Shown here in pieces: positions 35,893 to 47,031 of a DNA stretch of 64,000 bases; within the stretch, counting starts at the first letter, position 1, and every line of letters starts with the position of its first letter. Source of the stretch: Allium sativum (Eukaryota; Streptophyta; Magnoliopsida; Asparagales; Amaryllidaceae); NCBI GenBank assembly GCA_030737875.1, contig CM060921.1:399692192-399756191 (forward strand), given 5' to 3'. The notes under the pieces are model-generated. The model worked only from the letters and a program-made list of their open reading frames with translations. It searched no databases and had not been told where the DNA came from. A program made the position numbers and the translations under genes.

Positions 35893-36612
35893 CAATGTCG
35901 AACGATCGCTCTTCCTCAAGATCTGTAGCAGAAGCGGAATCCGAGACCCCCGAACAGTATAATCCTGAAATTCCTCCAATCAATCCGGGAGGTGAAGATT
36001 CTGGATCCGAGTACGAAGCCACAGAATCAGATCCGACAGAAAGTACTTCATCCAGCAACAACTCTGAGTCTGATGAGCGAGCTCCGGACGAAATCCCAGG
36101 CGCAGTCGGGATAGATAAATTCTCTGATTCTTTAGCGTCCAAGCTTGACGAGATAAAACTTAAGAGAATCTGCTTAAGACACGGCATTCCTTGGGACGAT
36201 GTCTTGACACCCGGAAGCGAAGATAGACCCCACCTAGCACCGGAAGGGTATATGGCGATAAGTCGAACAATGTGTCTAGTAGGAGCTATCCCTCCGTTCC
36301 CTCCGATTGCCATCGAAACTTTAAGACGGCTGGGCATCACTCCGATGCAGCTCCATCCAAATGCCTACGCATCGTTATATACCCTGTACATTGCATATGC
36401 AGAGATCTTACATGCCGAACTTAAATTTAGAGATTTGACGTTCTTCTTTCTTTTCAAGCACCGTTCTTCGGCAACTCCAAACTTCTCCTTCTTTGAGTCG
36501 GTGGCGAATAGGAAGGTTTTATATGATGGGTACAACAATATAGGGGACCCTAAATCGGACCGGTTTTATATAAAGAGACAGGCCGGATGCTCACGAAGAT
36601 GGATTAAATCAA

Positions 36613-36696
36613 GTAAGCTTTGATCATATAATCGAATATCTTGCTTGAGGAGTCTAAGTACTAACGTTCTTCCGCTTTTTCCTTTGTTTCGAACAG
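36613..36696 (+). other. Intron of the antisense gene (84 bp)
   Basis: gtaagc donor at 36613 and tttgtttcgaacag acceptor at 36696. The unspliced frame stops at 36621-36623, and removing the intron joins two frames within the transposon-type domain. Confidence 0.65.
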
Positions 36697-38788
36697 ATCA
36701 TGTCTTCCTGAAAACGGAGGGTCCTCTATACAAAAATCGATTATCCATTCTTTCACAAAGCAGATCCAGCTTTCTAAGGATCAAAAAATGCATTACTGAC
36801 GACAATCTCCATAAGCATCGCCTCCTAGACAGAAGATTTGGACTTGGCAGCGGCGGCAAACCCTATAAGTACTTACCCCCAACAGAGGGAGAGGGAACTT
36901 CACGAGCGGTAGAAACAACTAAATTTCACAAAAGTCCTTCTCCGATAGTCATCCAAGACGATGAAGACTTGAACATATACAGAGGGGATGAGTCCCGTGG
37001 TGATGTGTCGAAAGAAATCCCTACCTCTGCTCCAATGGAAACTGTTGCTAACGATGACTTGACAGAAGAACAGTTATTTGACGAGCTGAATAAAATCCCT
37101 CTACCCGATATTGAATATACAGAAAAAGACTTCGGCGAGGAACCTTTCTTTTCTGCTCCCGAAGAGGCGATTGCTTCAACAAGGGGACGAGAAACGGGTC
37201 AGATGAGCCTGTCTCCAGGCCCGGGTCTGTTAGGGGGAATTATATGGGATGCACACCTCACACACACTGCCTGACCTTGCACTCTAACTTCGCAGGTATT
37301 CAAGGTTTTAATATACTCTTTTCTTTTTTGCAGGAACGATGTCCCGCAGGAAATCTTATTCGTATCGTTCTCTCCGCGAGGGCACACCCAGCCTTCGTCC
37401 AGATACTAAGCGCTCTCGCGGTCCTCCTCATAGGCCGAGTTCCTCGCAACCTCGATCTCCACCCAAATCAACCTCTACCAGGCCTTCGAGTCATCCGACA
37501 ATTCCGACCGGGGGAAAGAAACTTCCAAAAGAGTTGACTCCTCCAAAGAGTGCGCCTTCCCACAGTCGGTCGTCCAAAAGGCGTCACGAATCCAAAGATA
37601 GGGACAGAGATTCATCCAAAGAAACTGGGAAAGAGAGAAGTGACATGGTCCCCACCAGCCAACCAGAGTTAGCTGCCCCCGGATCACGGGATTACGTCCA
37701 CGGTCCCGAGATCCAAGGTAGGCTGGAAAAGCTGCGGGAACAATTTCCAGGCATATTCTTTGACAGGATGGTCTTCGTTCCTGCCTTGGAACCGGTCCCT
37801 AAAAATTGGGATGATGAAGTTATCGGGCACATCCAGCACGCAGCCAGACAATATGAGATGATGAAAAAACACGCAGTTAATCTTTCAGAAGTCATCCGAA
37901 CACTTGAAATAGAAGCTCACAGGTCTAAAGCAAAACTTGAAAACAACGAGAGGGCTAGGACAAAATTGGAGAAGGACCTGGAAGATGCTCAGGCCCAGCT
38001 TGCTTTAGCACGGAGGGACGCTGAAAGTTACAAGACTGAATTAGAGAATGCCAAGCAGCGCTTTCATTCAGAGCTGGACTCTAATAGTCAAGAGAAAATG
38101 GCGTTAAAGAAAGAGGCTGAAGATCTTAGAATGGCCAACGTCGAGTTGAAAACAGCACAAGGCCATTTTGAATCTGATAGGGCTGCTTAGGAGGCGGAAA
38201 AAGCGAGTCTAAAAGAAAGTTTGGCTCTGGCAGAAGCAGAAAAGGTGATCTTGAATGACCAAGTAGCGGACGCGGAGAGACGGGCAGCCCTTGCCGAAAA
38301 GAATGTTGAAAGTGCCATCGAGTTGGCCACCGCTTCTAACAACAAGCTCCTCGAAAGAGAGAAGGAGATCGAGGGATTTGAAGAAATGATCTTCGATTTC
38401 CTTGGCCAGGTTCTCAAAACTCGCAACATCTCATGGATCCCGGATTACCACGTTACTTTGGCCAACTTATGGGATGCCATTGTGGAGGGCGAAAAATATA
38501 GACTGGGTGTCGAAGAGATCAATGAGGATGAATTGATGAGGAGCATCCTAAGAGACAACGAGCCCGAGGACCTGGCAGAGGGTCGTCGCCTAATCCTGGC
38601 GGAAATGGAAAAGGAGAGAACCTTGGCTAAAGGTAAAAGCAAAATTGACGAAGGTTCCAGCTCCGCCGCGAAGCCTAAAACCTCCGAAGTTGAGGAGTAC
38701 CATCCTGATGATCCGCTAATCCCTTTGGGCCTAACTCCCATGGTTGTTGGAGCATCCGGAACTACTCAAGAGGGAGCATCTGCTGAAG

Positions 38789-38890
38789 GTATCTCTCTCC
38801 TTTCCCCGCAATTTGCTAAAGCAATTGCGAATTGTCGTCGTCTGGCAGAACAACCAATTGAATTAGTAATGTGTGTCTCTCGTAATGCAG
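38789..38890 (+). other. Possible third intron of the antisense gene (102 bp)
   Basis: gtatct donor at 38789 and ctctcgtaatgcag acceptor at 38890. The length is a multiple of three and contains no stop, so the product is in frame with or without splicing. Confidence 0.45.
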
Positions 38891-39491
38891 GTGGCGAGCC
38901 CGTCGACAAGGGTGCTGAAAAAGAGAGAGAAGTGGAAAAGGAGACTGCCCTACCGGGTACTGGTATTGATGTTTCAGAGCGGGTCGAGGTCACAACAGTA
39001 GAAGGAAGCATCCCGGTGCCTAGCACCGATGTACCCAAAGATGCTGAGACTATCGAAGCTTTAAAAGACTTGGATGGTCGTCATGTGGATGACGAAGAGG
39101 ACATTACTGGCACCAAAAAGGTCGACGATGATGATGATGACGAGGAGTCCCTGGCCAGCCGGAAAGCCAGACAAGAGAAAGAGTTGGCTTCAAAGAAGGT
39201 GGGGGATGAGGCTTTGGACGTAGTCCCTCTAGCAGAATTCGATCCCAAAACTGGGATGATTCTGAAAATCCAACCCAAGTCCATCAGCCGGCAGCTTCAC
39301 TTCGCAAACCCTGATGACTTCCCGGCTTCCCTCTCCAGTAGAAGCAAGAGAAAGAGGTGGAAGAGGAGACCTCAGAGGAGTCGGATGTTCCCCTTGTAGA
39401 CAAGCGGAAGAGGAAGAAAGGGGATCCATCTGAAGCTGACAAGGAGAGGCTGGAGAGGCAGAAGCAAGAGAAGAAATCAAAGCGTAAATAG

Positions 39492-39920
39492 GATGTTTGT
39501 AGTTTGTTGATATTTTGTCTTTAGGTTTTCCACTGGTCAGGAAGTGTAATTGTGAGACTGGTCCTCATTTTTGTTTCTAGGTTGTTTTTCACTTTGTCGA
39601 TTCGTAGTACATAAACAAGGATTTATCTCTTCTATCATCATTGTGTACCTGTATTCATAGAAACTTTCCATGTTTAGTCGTTAGCCAACTATTAATAATT
39701 ATAAATCAGTCAATCAACAGGAAGAAGAATGTTCATGCTATGTTACACTGTTGTATCAAAGTTTAATGTTTGCATATGAGTGCCTGGTGCCCCCCAATCA
39801 GCTGTTACCGTAACATCTGACTGGGGTTTACCAGGGATTGATTAGTATTGACGGAAAGTTGCCCCCTATTTCTGAATACGGGGGTATAAGAGATTTCATG
39901 GGATATCAGTAGTTCAGTCA
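39492..39920 (+). other. 3' untranslated region after the antisense gene
   Basis: AT-rich, with no reading frame or repeat recognised. It probably contains the polyadenylation region of the antisense gene, but no single signal can be fixed. Confidence 0.35.
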
Positions 39921-40450
39921 ACCCTCGTTCCTTTAGCAGGGAGTAAGTTCTTTCTCAGCGCTCAATCGGAGACGCTTTTGTACTATCTCTCTCTCTGGAG
40001 AGTTAGAGTTTTGCTCTTGGCGGTTCATTCGCTCCCCGATCCTTTAGCGGGGAAGGAGCTATTTCTCAGCGCTCAATCGGAGACGCCTTTATACTCTCTC
40101 TCTCTGGAGAGTTAGAGTTCGAGCTCAGCGATTCACTCGCCCCCCGATCCTTCAGCGGGAAAGGAGCTCTTTCTCAGCGCTCAATCGGAGACGCCTTTAT
40201 ACTCTCTCTCTCTCTGGAGAGTTAGAGTTCGAGCTCAGCGATTCACTCGCTCCCCGATCCTTCAGCGGGAAAGGAGCTCTTTCTCAGTGCTCAATCGGAG
40301 GCGCCTTTATACTCTCTCTCTCTCTGGAGAGTTAGAGTTTATGCTTAGGCAGCTCCGATCATGGTACACCGCCGTTATTCGTGGATGTCTTTTTCCATGT
40401 CCTTTATACTCTCTCTCTCTCTCTCTACTCTGGAGAGTTAGAGTCACGGA
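39921..40450. repeat. ~110-bp tandem repeat between pol and the antisense gene
   Basis: The motif ctcag(c/t)gctcaatcgga recurs at 39954, 40065, 40173 and 40283 (periods 111, 108, 110). Each unit carries tactctctctctctggagag and gagttagag, with the CT run varying in length. A fifth partial copy ends near 40445. Confidence 0.88.
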
Positions 40451-40629
40451 TCACGCAGTCTGCAATCATGCATTCTCATCAAACTCATCCTTGATGTGTA
40501 CTTTAGCCCATGCTCCGTGGATTAAAGCTAGTCGGACAAGCAGTCGGAGCCTTTGCCCAAGCCTTGGGTTCTTCTGATTAGTTTACGGGAGGAACCGTTG
40601 GCACCGGACTTCGGGTACCTGCATTATTC

Positions 40630-40815
40630 ACATTGATTTTCATAGGCAAATAAATAAAGATGCAATAAAGGTAAATGACACACAGTATTTTTATAGTGGT
40701 TCGGTCGAATCATGACCTACGTCCACTTTGTAATCTCTTGCTTTAAGGAATTAGACTGTTCTAGGCAAGTCATGCCCTGTACATAGTTTTTTAACAAAGA
40801 AAAAGAATAAATTCG
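40630..40815 (-). repeat. LTR-like relic inside C
   Basis: Plus-strand tatagtggttcgg (40692-40704) followed by cctacgtccacttt repeats a motif pair of the C LTRs (34048 onwards), with different sequence around it. It directly follows the pol stop on the minus strand. It may be the end of an older LTR captured with the antisense segment. Confidence 0.45.
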
Positions 40816-40822
40816 ACACTTC

Positions 40823-43800
40823 TCATGTCAAATATGGCCGTAAATGTTGGGCATTCCACACTCTGGGGATTTCCTTTCCATCTACGATCGCCAGCCTGAA
40901 GGTTCCGTTATCAAGCTTGCTGAGAATAGAGTATGGTCCTTCCCACTTCGCTCCCATATGAGTTGGGGGTGGAAAGACACGTTTCAGAACCAAGTCTCCG
41001 GGTTCCCAGGTCCGGGCTCGGACCTTTTTGTTGTAATATCGGGCGACCTGTTGTTTGCATCTCAGAGCACGCAGGTCGGCTTCATCCCTCTTTTCTTCGA
41101 TCATATCCAGGGACTCAAGGAGCAATTCATTATTGGTCATGGGGTCATAATAGGTCACCCGATGAGAAGGTACTTTTATCTCAACCGGGATTACTGCTTC
41201 CGTTCCAAAAGCAAGGGAGAACGGGGTATGTCCTGTCGCTGATTTATATGTCGTCCTGTAGGCCCATAGTGCCAAGGGCAATTCATCAGCCCACATGGCT
41301 CTAGCCCGCTTCATTCTTCTTTTCAGAATGGACTTAATTACTTTATTTGCAGCTTCGACTTGCCTGTTTGATTGTGGGTGTGCCACGGAGGTGTACCGAT
41401 TCTCAATGTGGTATTTTTGGCAGAAGTTTCTGAATTCAGCACTATCGAACTGAGTCCCGTTGTCTGTTATCACAATCTTTGGAATCCCAAATCGACAGAT
41501 GATGTTTCTCACGATGAAGTTGATCACTCGTTTAGTTGTGATTGTAGTTAGTGGTTTTGCCTCGACCCACTTAGTGAAATAATCTACGGCCACAATAGCG
41601 AACTTTGCTCCGCCCCTTGCTATGGGGAGACTTCCTATGATATCAATTCCCCACATAGCAAATGGCCATGGTCTCATCATTGTTTTTAACTGGCTTGGAG
41701 GCGCTCTAGGTATCTTTGAAAATCTCTGGCACGCATCACATCGTCGTGCATATCTTACTGCATCCTTGTTTATGGTTGGCCAGAAATAACCATGCCGCAA
41801 TACCTTTTTCACCAAAGTTTGTCCTCCAGTGTGGTCGCCACATTTGCCTTCGTGGACTTCTTGCAGCACACGTTTGATGTCATCGTGGGCTATGCACCGA
41901 AGGAGAGGCATTGAAAACCCTTGTCTATAAAGAACTCCGCCTTGCAGAACGTATCGGGCGGCTTTACGAATCACTTTACGCCTCTCGCTTTTCTGGGTCG
42001 GAAGTTCTCCATCCATTAGGAAATTCTTTATAGGGGTCATCCAGGACTCCCTTTCTGGTTCCGTCTCTAGTACTAGGTCAATTTCCATCTGATCTATGCT
42101 GGGGGACCGAAGTACTTCAACGGGGGCTAGCCCAATCACTTCAGGATCATTAGAACTAGCCATCTTTGCCAACTTGTCTGCCTGTTGATTTTTTGACCGC
42201 GGAATATGAGATATGCTATAGTGATCAAACTTATTCAGCAGTTCTTTCACTTTCTTTAAGTATAGAATCAATCTTGCACTTTTAGCTTGGAATGTTCCAG
42301 TGACTTGATTCACAACTAACTTGGAGTCGCAGAAGATGTTCAGCTTTGTGACTTCTAATTCCTTTGCAATCCTTAATCCGGCTATCAGAGCTTCATATTC
42401 GGAGTCGTTGTTAGTGGCCGGAAACTCCATTCGGATGGCATAGGTTATCAATCGTTTCTCGGGGGTTTCAAGCACTATTCCAGCGCCGGATCTTTCGTCG
42501 TTCCTAGCACCATCAGTATATAATCTCCAGGCATTAGGATCAAAGAGTAACTTTGAAGATTCCACTTCTTCGTTTGCTATGTCTTCTTCAGGAACAGTGA
42601 ACTCTGCTATGAAGTCGGCTATCACTTGCCCCCAAATTGACCGTCTGGGCTGAAAGTTCAAGTCAAATTGACTTAACTCAATATTCCATTTGAGTAACCT
42701 TCCAGATGCCTCCGGTCTCTGTAAAACTTGCTTGAGTGGATGATCAGTGTATATGGTAATAGGATGTGCCTGAAAGTAGTGCCGAAGCTTTCTGGAGGCA
42801 ATCAGTAAACTATACGCCAGTTTTTCTATCCGTGGATAATTACGCTCTGCTGCTGTCAATTTTTTGCTCACATAATACACAGGTCTTTGGACCTTATCCT
42901 CTTCCCTTACCAACGCTGAGCTGATCGCATGAGATGACACTGCCAAATACACGAATAAATCCTCATGATCTATTGGTTTAGATAGAATTGGAGGTTTCTC
43001 CAAGTGCCTGAGCAAATTCTCAAACGCTTCTACGCAGTCAGGTGTCCATTTAAAGTGGCGTTTTCCTCGCTTTATTAATTCGAAGAATGGGATGCACTTA
43101 TCCGTAGCCCTGGAGATAAATCTGCTTAGTGCGGCCACTTTTCCGGCAAGGCTTTGCACATCCCTAATTTGCCTAGGTTCCTGAATGTTTCTGATTGCCG
43201 CGATCTGGTCTGGATTAATCTCGATACCGCGCGAACTGACAATGAATCCCAAGAATTTTCCAGAAGCAACACCGAATGAACATTTGGTTGGATTGAGTTT
43301 CATTCCATACTTTCGAAGAATGCCGAACATCTCTGCCAAGTTAGTAGTGTGTTGAGAGGATTGCTTGGATTTAACCAACATATCATCGACGTATACTTCC
43401 ATTGTTTTCCCAATTTGGTTATAAAACATTCTGTTGACCAAACGTTGGTACGTAGCGCCTGCGTTCTTCAAACCAAAGGGCATTACTACGTAACAATATA
43501 ATCCCAGATCAGTGATAAAACTAGTATGCTCTTGATCTGGAACATGCATTGGAATTTGGTTGTATCCTGAATAAGCATCCATAAATGAGAGAAGCTCGTG
43601 ACCTGCCGTCGAGTCTACCAACTGGTCAATTCGAGGTAATGGGAAACTATCTTTTGGACAAGCTTTGTTCAAATCCGAGAAGTCGATACACGTTCGCCAC
43701 TTCCCGTTGGCCTTCTTTACCAGGACTGGATTTGAAATCCAGTCTGGGTAGGTTGAATCTCTGATAAACCCGTTACTTTTTAGCTTTCCAACCTCTTCTT

Positions 43801-44131
43801 TCAAGGCAGCGGACCTCTCTGGGCCCAACATTCGCCTTTTTTGCTTTACTGGAGGATGTTTGGGGTTAATGCTCAAAGAATGGCTCATGATTGATGGGGA
43901 TATCCCGCACATGTCCGCGTGGGTCCAAGCAAATACATCCAAGTTATTCTTTAAGAAATTCGTCAATTCTTCAGCAAGGTTCGGACTTAACTGGGATCCA
44001 ATCTTAAGGACCTTCTCCGGGTCACTGTCATCGATTGGTACATCCACAGTTGCCTCGTTGGGAGTCGCCATTCTGCCCCCGGGTTCTTGATCCTCTCTGG
44101 GATCTATATCCTCGGGCATCTCTCTGGGCAA
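40823..44131 (-). CDS. pol: pol of C: RT, RNase H, archaeal-type RNase H, integrase
   Basis: An uninterrupted frame of 1,102 codons. RT spans about residues 115-310 with YVDD at 247-250. A first RNase H (about 390-512) lacks the usual first Asp (DLFVYLAVSS) and looks degenerate. A second, archaeal-type RNase H (about 536-660) has Asp540, Glu578, Asp602 and Asp652. Integrase has its zinc-binding residues at His760, His767, Cys798 and Cys801, and a DD35E core at Asp830, Asp890 and Glu926. In NRQVEAAN near Glu926, Arg replaces the usual Gly. There is no chromodomain. The frame continues upstream into protease through a TAG at 44161-44159, so the ATG at 44131 is probably not the natural start. 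Confidence 0.92.
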   Translation of the reverse strand: MPREMPEDIDPREDQEPGGRMATPNEATVDVPIDDSDPEKVLKIGSQLSPNLAEELTNFLKNNLDVFAWTHADMCGISPSIMSHSLSINPKHPPVKQKRRMLGPERSAALKEEVGKLKSNGFIRDSTYPDWISNPVLVKKANGKWRTCIDFSDLNKACPKDSFPLPRIDQLVDSTAGHELLSFMDAYSGYNQIPMHVPDQEHTSFITDLGLYCYVVMPFGLKNAGATYQRLVNRMFYNQIGKTMEVYVDDMLVKSKQSSQHTTNLAEMFGILRKYGMKLNPTKCSFGVASGKFLGFIVSSRGIEINPDQIAAIRNIQEPRQIRDVQSLAGKVAALSRFISRATDKCIPFFELIKRGKRHFKWTPDCVEAFENLLRHLEKPPILSKPIDHEDLFVYLAVSSHAISSALVREEDKVQRPVYYVSKKLTAAERNYPRIEKLAYSLLIASRKLRHYFQAHPITIYTDHPLKQVLQRPEASGRLLKWNIELSQFDLNFQPRRSIWGQVIADFIAEFTVPEEDIANEEVESSKLLFDPNAWRLYTDGARNDERSGAGIVLETPEKRLITYAIRMEFPATNNDSEYEALIAGLRIAKELEVTKLNIFCDSKLVVNQVTGTFQAKSARLILYLKKVKELLNKFDHYSISHIPRSKNQQADKLAKMASSNDPEVIGLAPVEVLRSPSIDQMEIDLVLETEPERESWMTPIKNFLMDGELPTQKSERRKVIRKAARYVLQGGVLYRQGFSMPLLRCIAHDDIKRVLQEVHEGKCGDHTGGQTLVKKVLRHGYFWPTINKDAVRYARRCDACQRFSKIPRAPPSQLKTMMRPWPFAMWGIDIIGSLPIARGGAKFAIVAVDYFTKWVEAKPLTTITTKRVINFIVRNIICRFGIPKIVITDNGTQFDSAEFRNFCQKYHIENRYTSVAHPQSNRQVEAANKVIKSILKRRMKRARAMWADELPLALWAYRTTYKSATGHTPFSLAFGTEAVIPVEIKVPSHRVTYYDPMTNNELLLESLDMIEEKRDEADLRALRCKQQVARYYNKKVRARTWEPGDLVLKRVFPPPTHMGAKWEGPYSILSKLDNGTFRLAIVDGKEIPRVWNAQHLRPYLT

Positions 44132-44158
44132 CTCTCCAACAATTATCCTCTTTGGTTG

Positions 44159-46956
44159 CTATAAGGTCTCCTCCCCCGAAGGGGGAGAAGTGCCTTTAGT
44201 TTCGATATCCCCTCCGTTGCGAAGCAACTTTAGTTCGGCAACATAACATGCTCGCGCAGCAACTTGATCCCCTCTGACGATACCAATGCCAGCTTCTGTG
44301 GGGAATTTCAATAGCAAGCACCAGGGGGCTATACAGGCTCTGAACTTTGCGAGGGCCGGCCGGCCCAAGAAGGCATTGTATGGCGATTCGACATCCAAAA
44401 CCACAAAGGGAAGGATTCTCACTCTCTGGCGTTCTCCTTCCCCAAGTGTAACTGGCAATTCTACATAACCCATTGGAGCGGTGGATGCTCCTTTGAATCC
44501 ACGGATCCATCCTCGGCAGGGTTTCAAGTCCTTTATTTCAAGATTCATCTGGTCAAAGGCATTTTTGAAAAGAATATTAACGGAACTCCCGTTGTCCACC
44601 AGAACCTTATGAACAGTGGCTGGCCCAATGGGTATCGTAATTACAAGTGGATCTTCAGTTGGAGCATGGACTCCGATGCTTTCTCGCTCTCGGAAAACAA
44701 CATCATCAGTCATCATCTTCTGCTGCTTCACCGGGATATTGTCCTCGGGGTTGCTACATTCACCCACCTCGAGGTGTTGTTTGGCTGCATTGATGTATTG
44801 ATCTAATGCTTTGGAACTGTGCCCAGCAAGATAAAGTGCACCGATCACGGTATTGATAACAATATTCTTTCCCTTTTGCTGAGCGGTCGGCCTAGCAGCA
44901 AGTTGATTTTGATTCTGATTTGGAGCCTGCACTACTTGCCCCCTGTCCCTAGGCGTTACTCTGTATTCATCTAGCTTCCCTTCTCGAAGCAACCTTTCGA
45001 CTACATCCCTCAGGTGACGACATTCATTCGTCGAATGGCCATGAATTTGATGAAAGAGACAAAACTTCCCTGTCTCACGCTCTTTCTCTGTCGACTCTCT
45101 AGGAGGTGGCCTCTTATTTTGGAGGACTTCATACACATCCATGAAGATATTTTCCAGAGTATCATTTATGGGTGTATAACTTTCAAAGGCCCTGGGACGA
45201 GTCCTTCTCTGGGAGTCGTTCCCTCGGCCCCTCTTCCGGTTGTTGCCGTTACCATTGTTATTGTTGTTACCTGGTCGGCGACCACCCTGATTCTAATTTC
45301 CGACGTTAACTTCAACTTTCCCCGAGCTGTCTCCAGTCTGTTTGATGGCGACATTGCTCTGAATTTCCTCCTTATCAGTTGTTTTAACCTTTCGGTTTGC
45401 GTATACCTCTTCCCGGCGTAGATGTACATTGGCTTTCTCATAGAATAACTCTCTGGTGTGGGGAGATTTGCCTGCCAAGTACCTCCTGAATTCGGTGTCC
45501 TTATCCACTCCGTCAATCAGTGTTGCGACAATGGTCAGTTCATGAGGATCTTTAACCTCAGTGGCGGCCAAATTGAAACGATCCAGGTACATCTTTAGAC
45601 TCTCGCCTGGTCACTGTTTGACAAGGAATAAATCGATCACGCTTTTTGTCTTCTGTGCGTAGATACGGAATTGTTCTACGAACTTCTCGCTCAGCTCCCT
45701 GAAGCTAGAAATCGATCTCGCCGGCAAGCGAGTAAACCATAGCAAAGCCACGTCCTCCAGGAATATGGGAAACGCTTTACACTTAACCGCGTCAGAAGCG
45801 GCGGCAGCGGTCATCGACCAAGAGTATCTCATTAGGTGCTGAACAGGATCAGATCTTCCCGCATATCGGTTCATTTGTGGCATGTTGAAACGCCTTGGAA
45901 AAGTTGCATCCAAAATATCGTCAGTAAAAGGGGTATGACTGCGGTCGATCCCCCAATCTTCGTTCCGCTGTCCATGGCTGTCGGCCAAAATCTGGTGAAC
46001 CATGGCTGCGACATTTGCACTGGTCAAAGGAGGTTCAGGGTCAGTGCCTCTGGCCCGACGAGGTTCTCTGATCTCTCTTCGGGAAGCAGCCACAAAATCC
46101 GGGGCTCGGACAGGGCTTCGCTGCCCCTGTTATCATGGGTATGCGTGCGGCGACGGGGCTGAGGTGGTCTGTCATGCACAGGACTGTTCACATCTCGAGT
46201 CCTGAGAGCCGTTGCTTGACCATTCATATTACGGTTTGTGGGCCCCGCCCCTAGTTCTTCTTCTTCCTGTGAGGGCAGAGTCCCGAACCGAAGTTGTTCT
46301 ATGTTTTCGGCTCTCTCATACGGTCGCCGCGGAGGTCTTGGCGATTCTTCAGATGAAGAAGAATATACTGGGGTGAGTGGACGAACCGGCGATGCTCTTT
46401 GCCTTGCTAGCTCATCAAGTCTTCTATCCATAGCCGTCAAATTTTGCCGTAGGATGGAACTTTCCTGCCTTTGGGCAGCCAACTCATCAAACAACCTATC
46501 CCACATTTCGACGAAGCGAGAGAGATCCCCCTCAGTGACAGGAGCGGCAGGATCATAGTGGTCATCATCGCTCTCTCTTATGCACAAAGAGCTCGAACCG
46601 GGTCGAGCAGAGGTTCCAGGACGATAGGAGTGGGTCATAGGTTCTTTTCCAGGTCGAGTTGTATTCTGACCATCAGTTCGGATAGCTGCGGTTCGTGGAG
46701 GGCGATTCGCTGCGCCCCCCTGAGATCGACTCGTGGTCGTGGTACGCGGAGGCTGCGAGGTGTTGCCCCGGGATCGAGTAACAACCCCTTCAGTGGCACG
46801 GATCGTATCGTTCTCATCGACTCGGAACAAGGTGTCTTCGTCGGATCGGATCGCCCCCTGCGCTCCGCGATCCAGAGTTTCTTCGTTGCCCAGTTCGTGG
46901 ACACTCTCCTTAATCGTTTCGTTGGTCTGCGAAACTTTAGATCTTTTTCCAGCCAT
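44159..46956 (-). pseudogene. gag: gag and protease of C, broken by one frameshift and stops
   Basis: It starts at 46956 (MAGKRSKVSQTNE) and reads about 290 codons of an Arg/Ser-rich N-terminal region. A frameshift near 46090-46105 moves it into the capsid frame (FRELSEKFVEQF). A TGA at 45613-45611 lies just before PGESLKMYLDRF, and a TAG at about 45295 lies before NQGGRRPG. Then FCLFHQIHGHSTNEC gives a zinc-knuckle-like Cys/His segment and VLVDNGSSVNILF the protease site in the Asp-Asn-Gly-Ser form seen in Tat elements. A TAG at 44161-44159 ends the frame, 10 codons before the pol ATG. After the frameshift, all parts share the pol frame. Confidence 0.85.
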
Positions 46957-47020
46957 GATATCTGAATCGCTGGAATCCTCAAAGAAGCAAATGGTGAAGC
47001 TTTAAGACTGAGTTTCTCAG
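46957..47020 (-). other. Short leader of C
   Basis: 64 bp between the PBS and the gag start; no structure recognised. Confidence 0.5.
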
Positions 47021-47031
47021 TGAAAGCACCA
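47021..47031 (-). other. Primer-binding site of C
   Basis: tggtgctttca on the minus strand, four bases inside the LTR. It is not the Met-tRNA site used by A, B, D and E. I do not assign the tRNA. Confidence 0.7.

Larger units (their letters stand above)
35895..39491 (+). pseudogene. Antisense gene of C: plant gypsy-type transposon domain and coiled coil
   Basis: Opposite strand to gag-pol. Exon 1 (35895-36612) has an acidic Ser/Glu-rich start, then GYMAISRTMC, AIPPFPPIAIETL and LGITPMQLHPNAY, which fit the plant 'putative gypsy type transposon' domain (Pfam Transposase_28 type). An 84-bp intron (36613-36696) keeps the frame into DHVFLKTEGPLYK. A second intron ends at 37333. From 37334 come a basic Ser/Pro-rich segment and a long heptad-rich coiled coil (about 37850-38390). 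A TAG at 38188 breaks the coiled coil, with the frame unchanged on both sides. Near 39340-39360 a frameshift or missed splice precedes a Lys-rich end (stop 39491). Its biological role is unknown. Confidence 0.75.
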
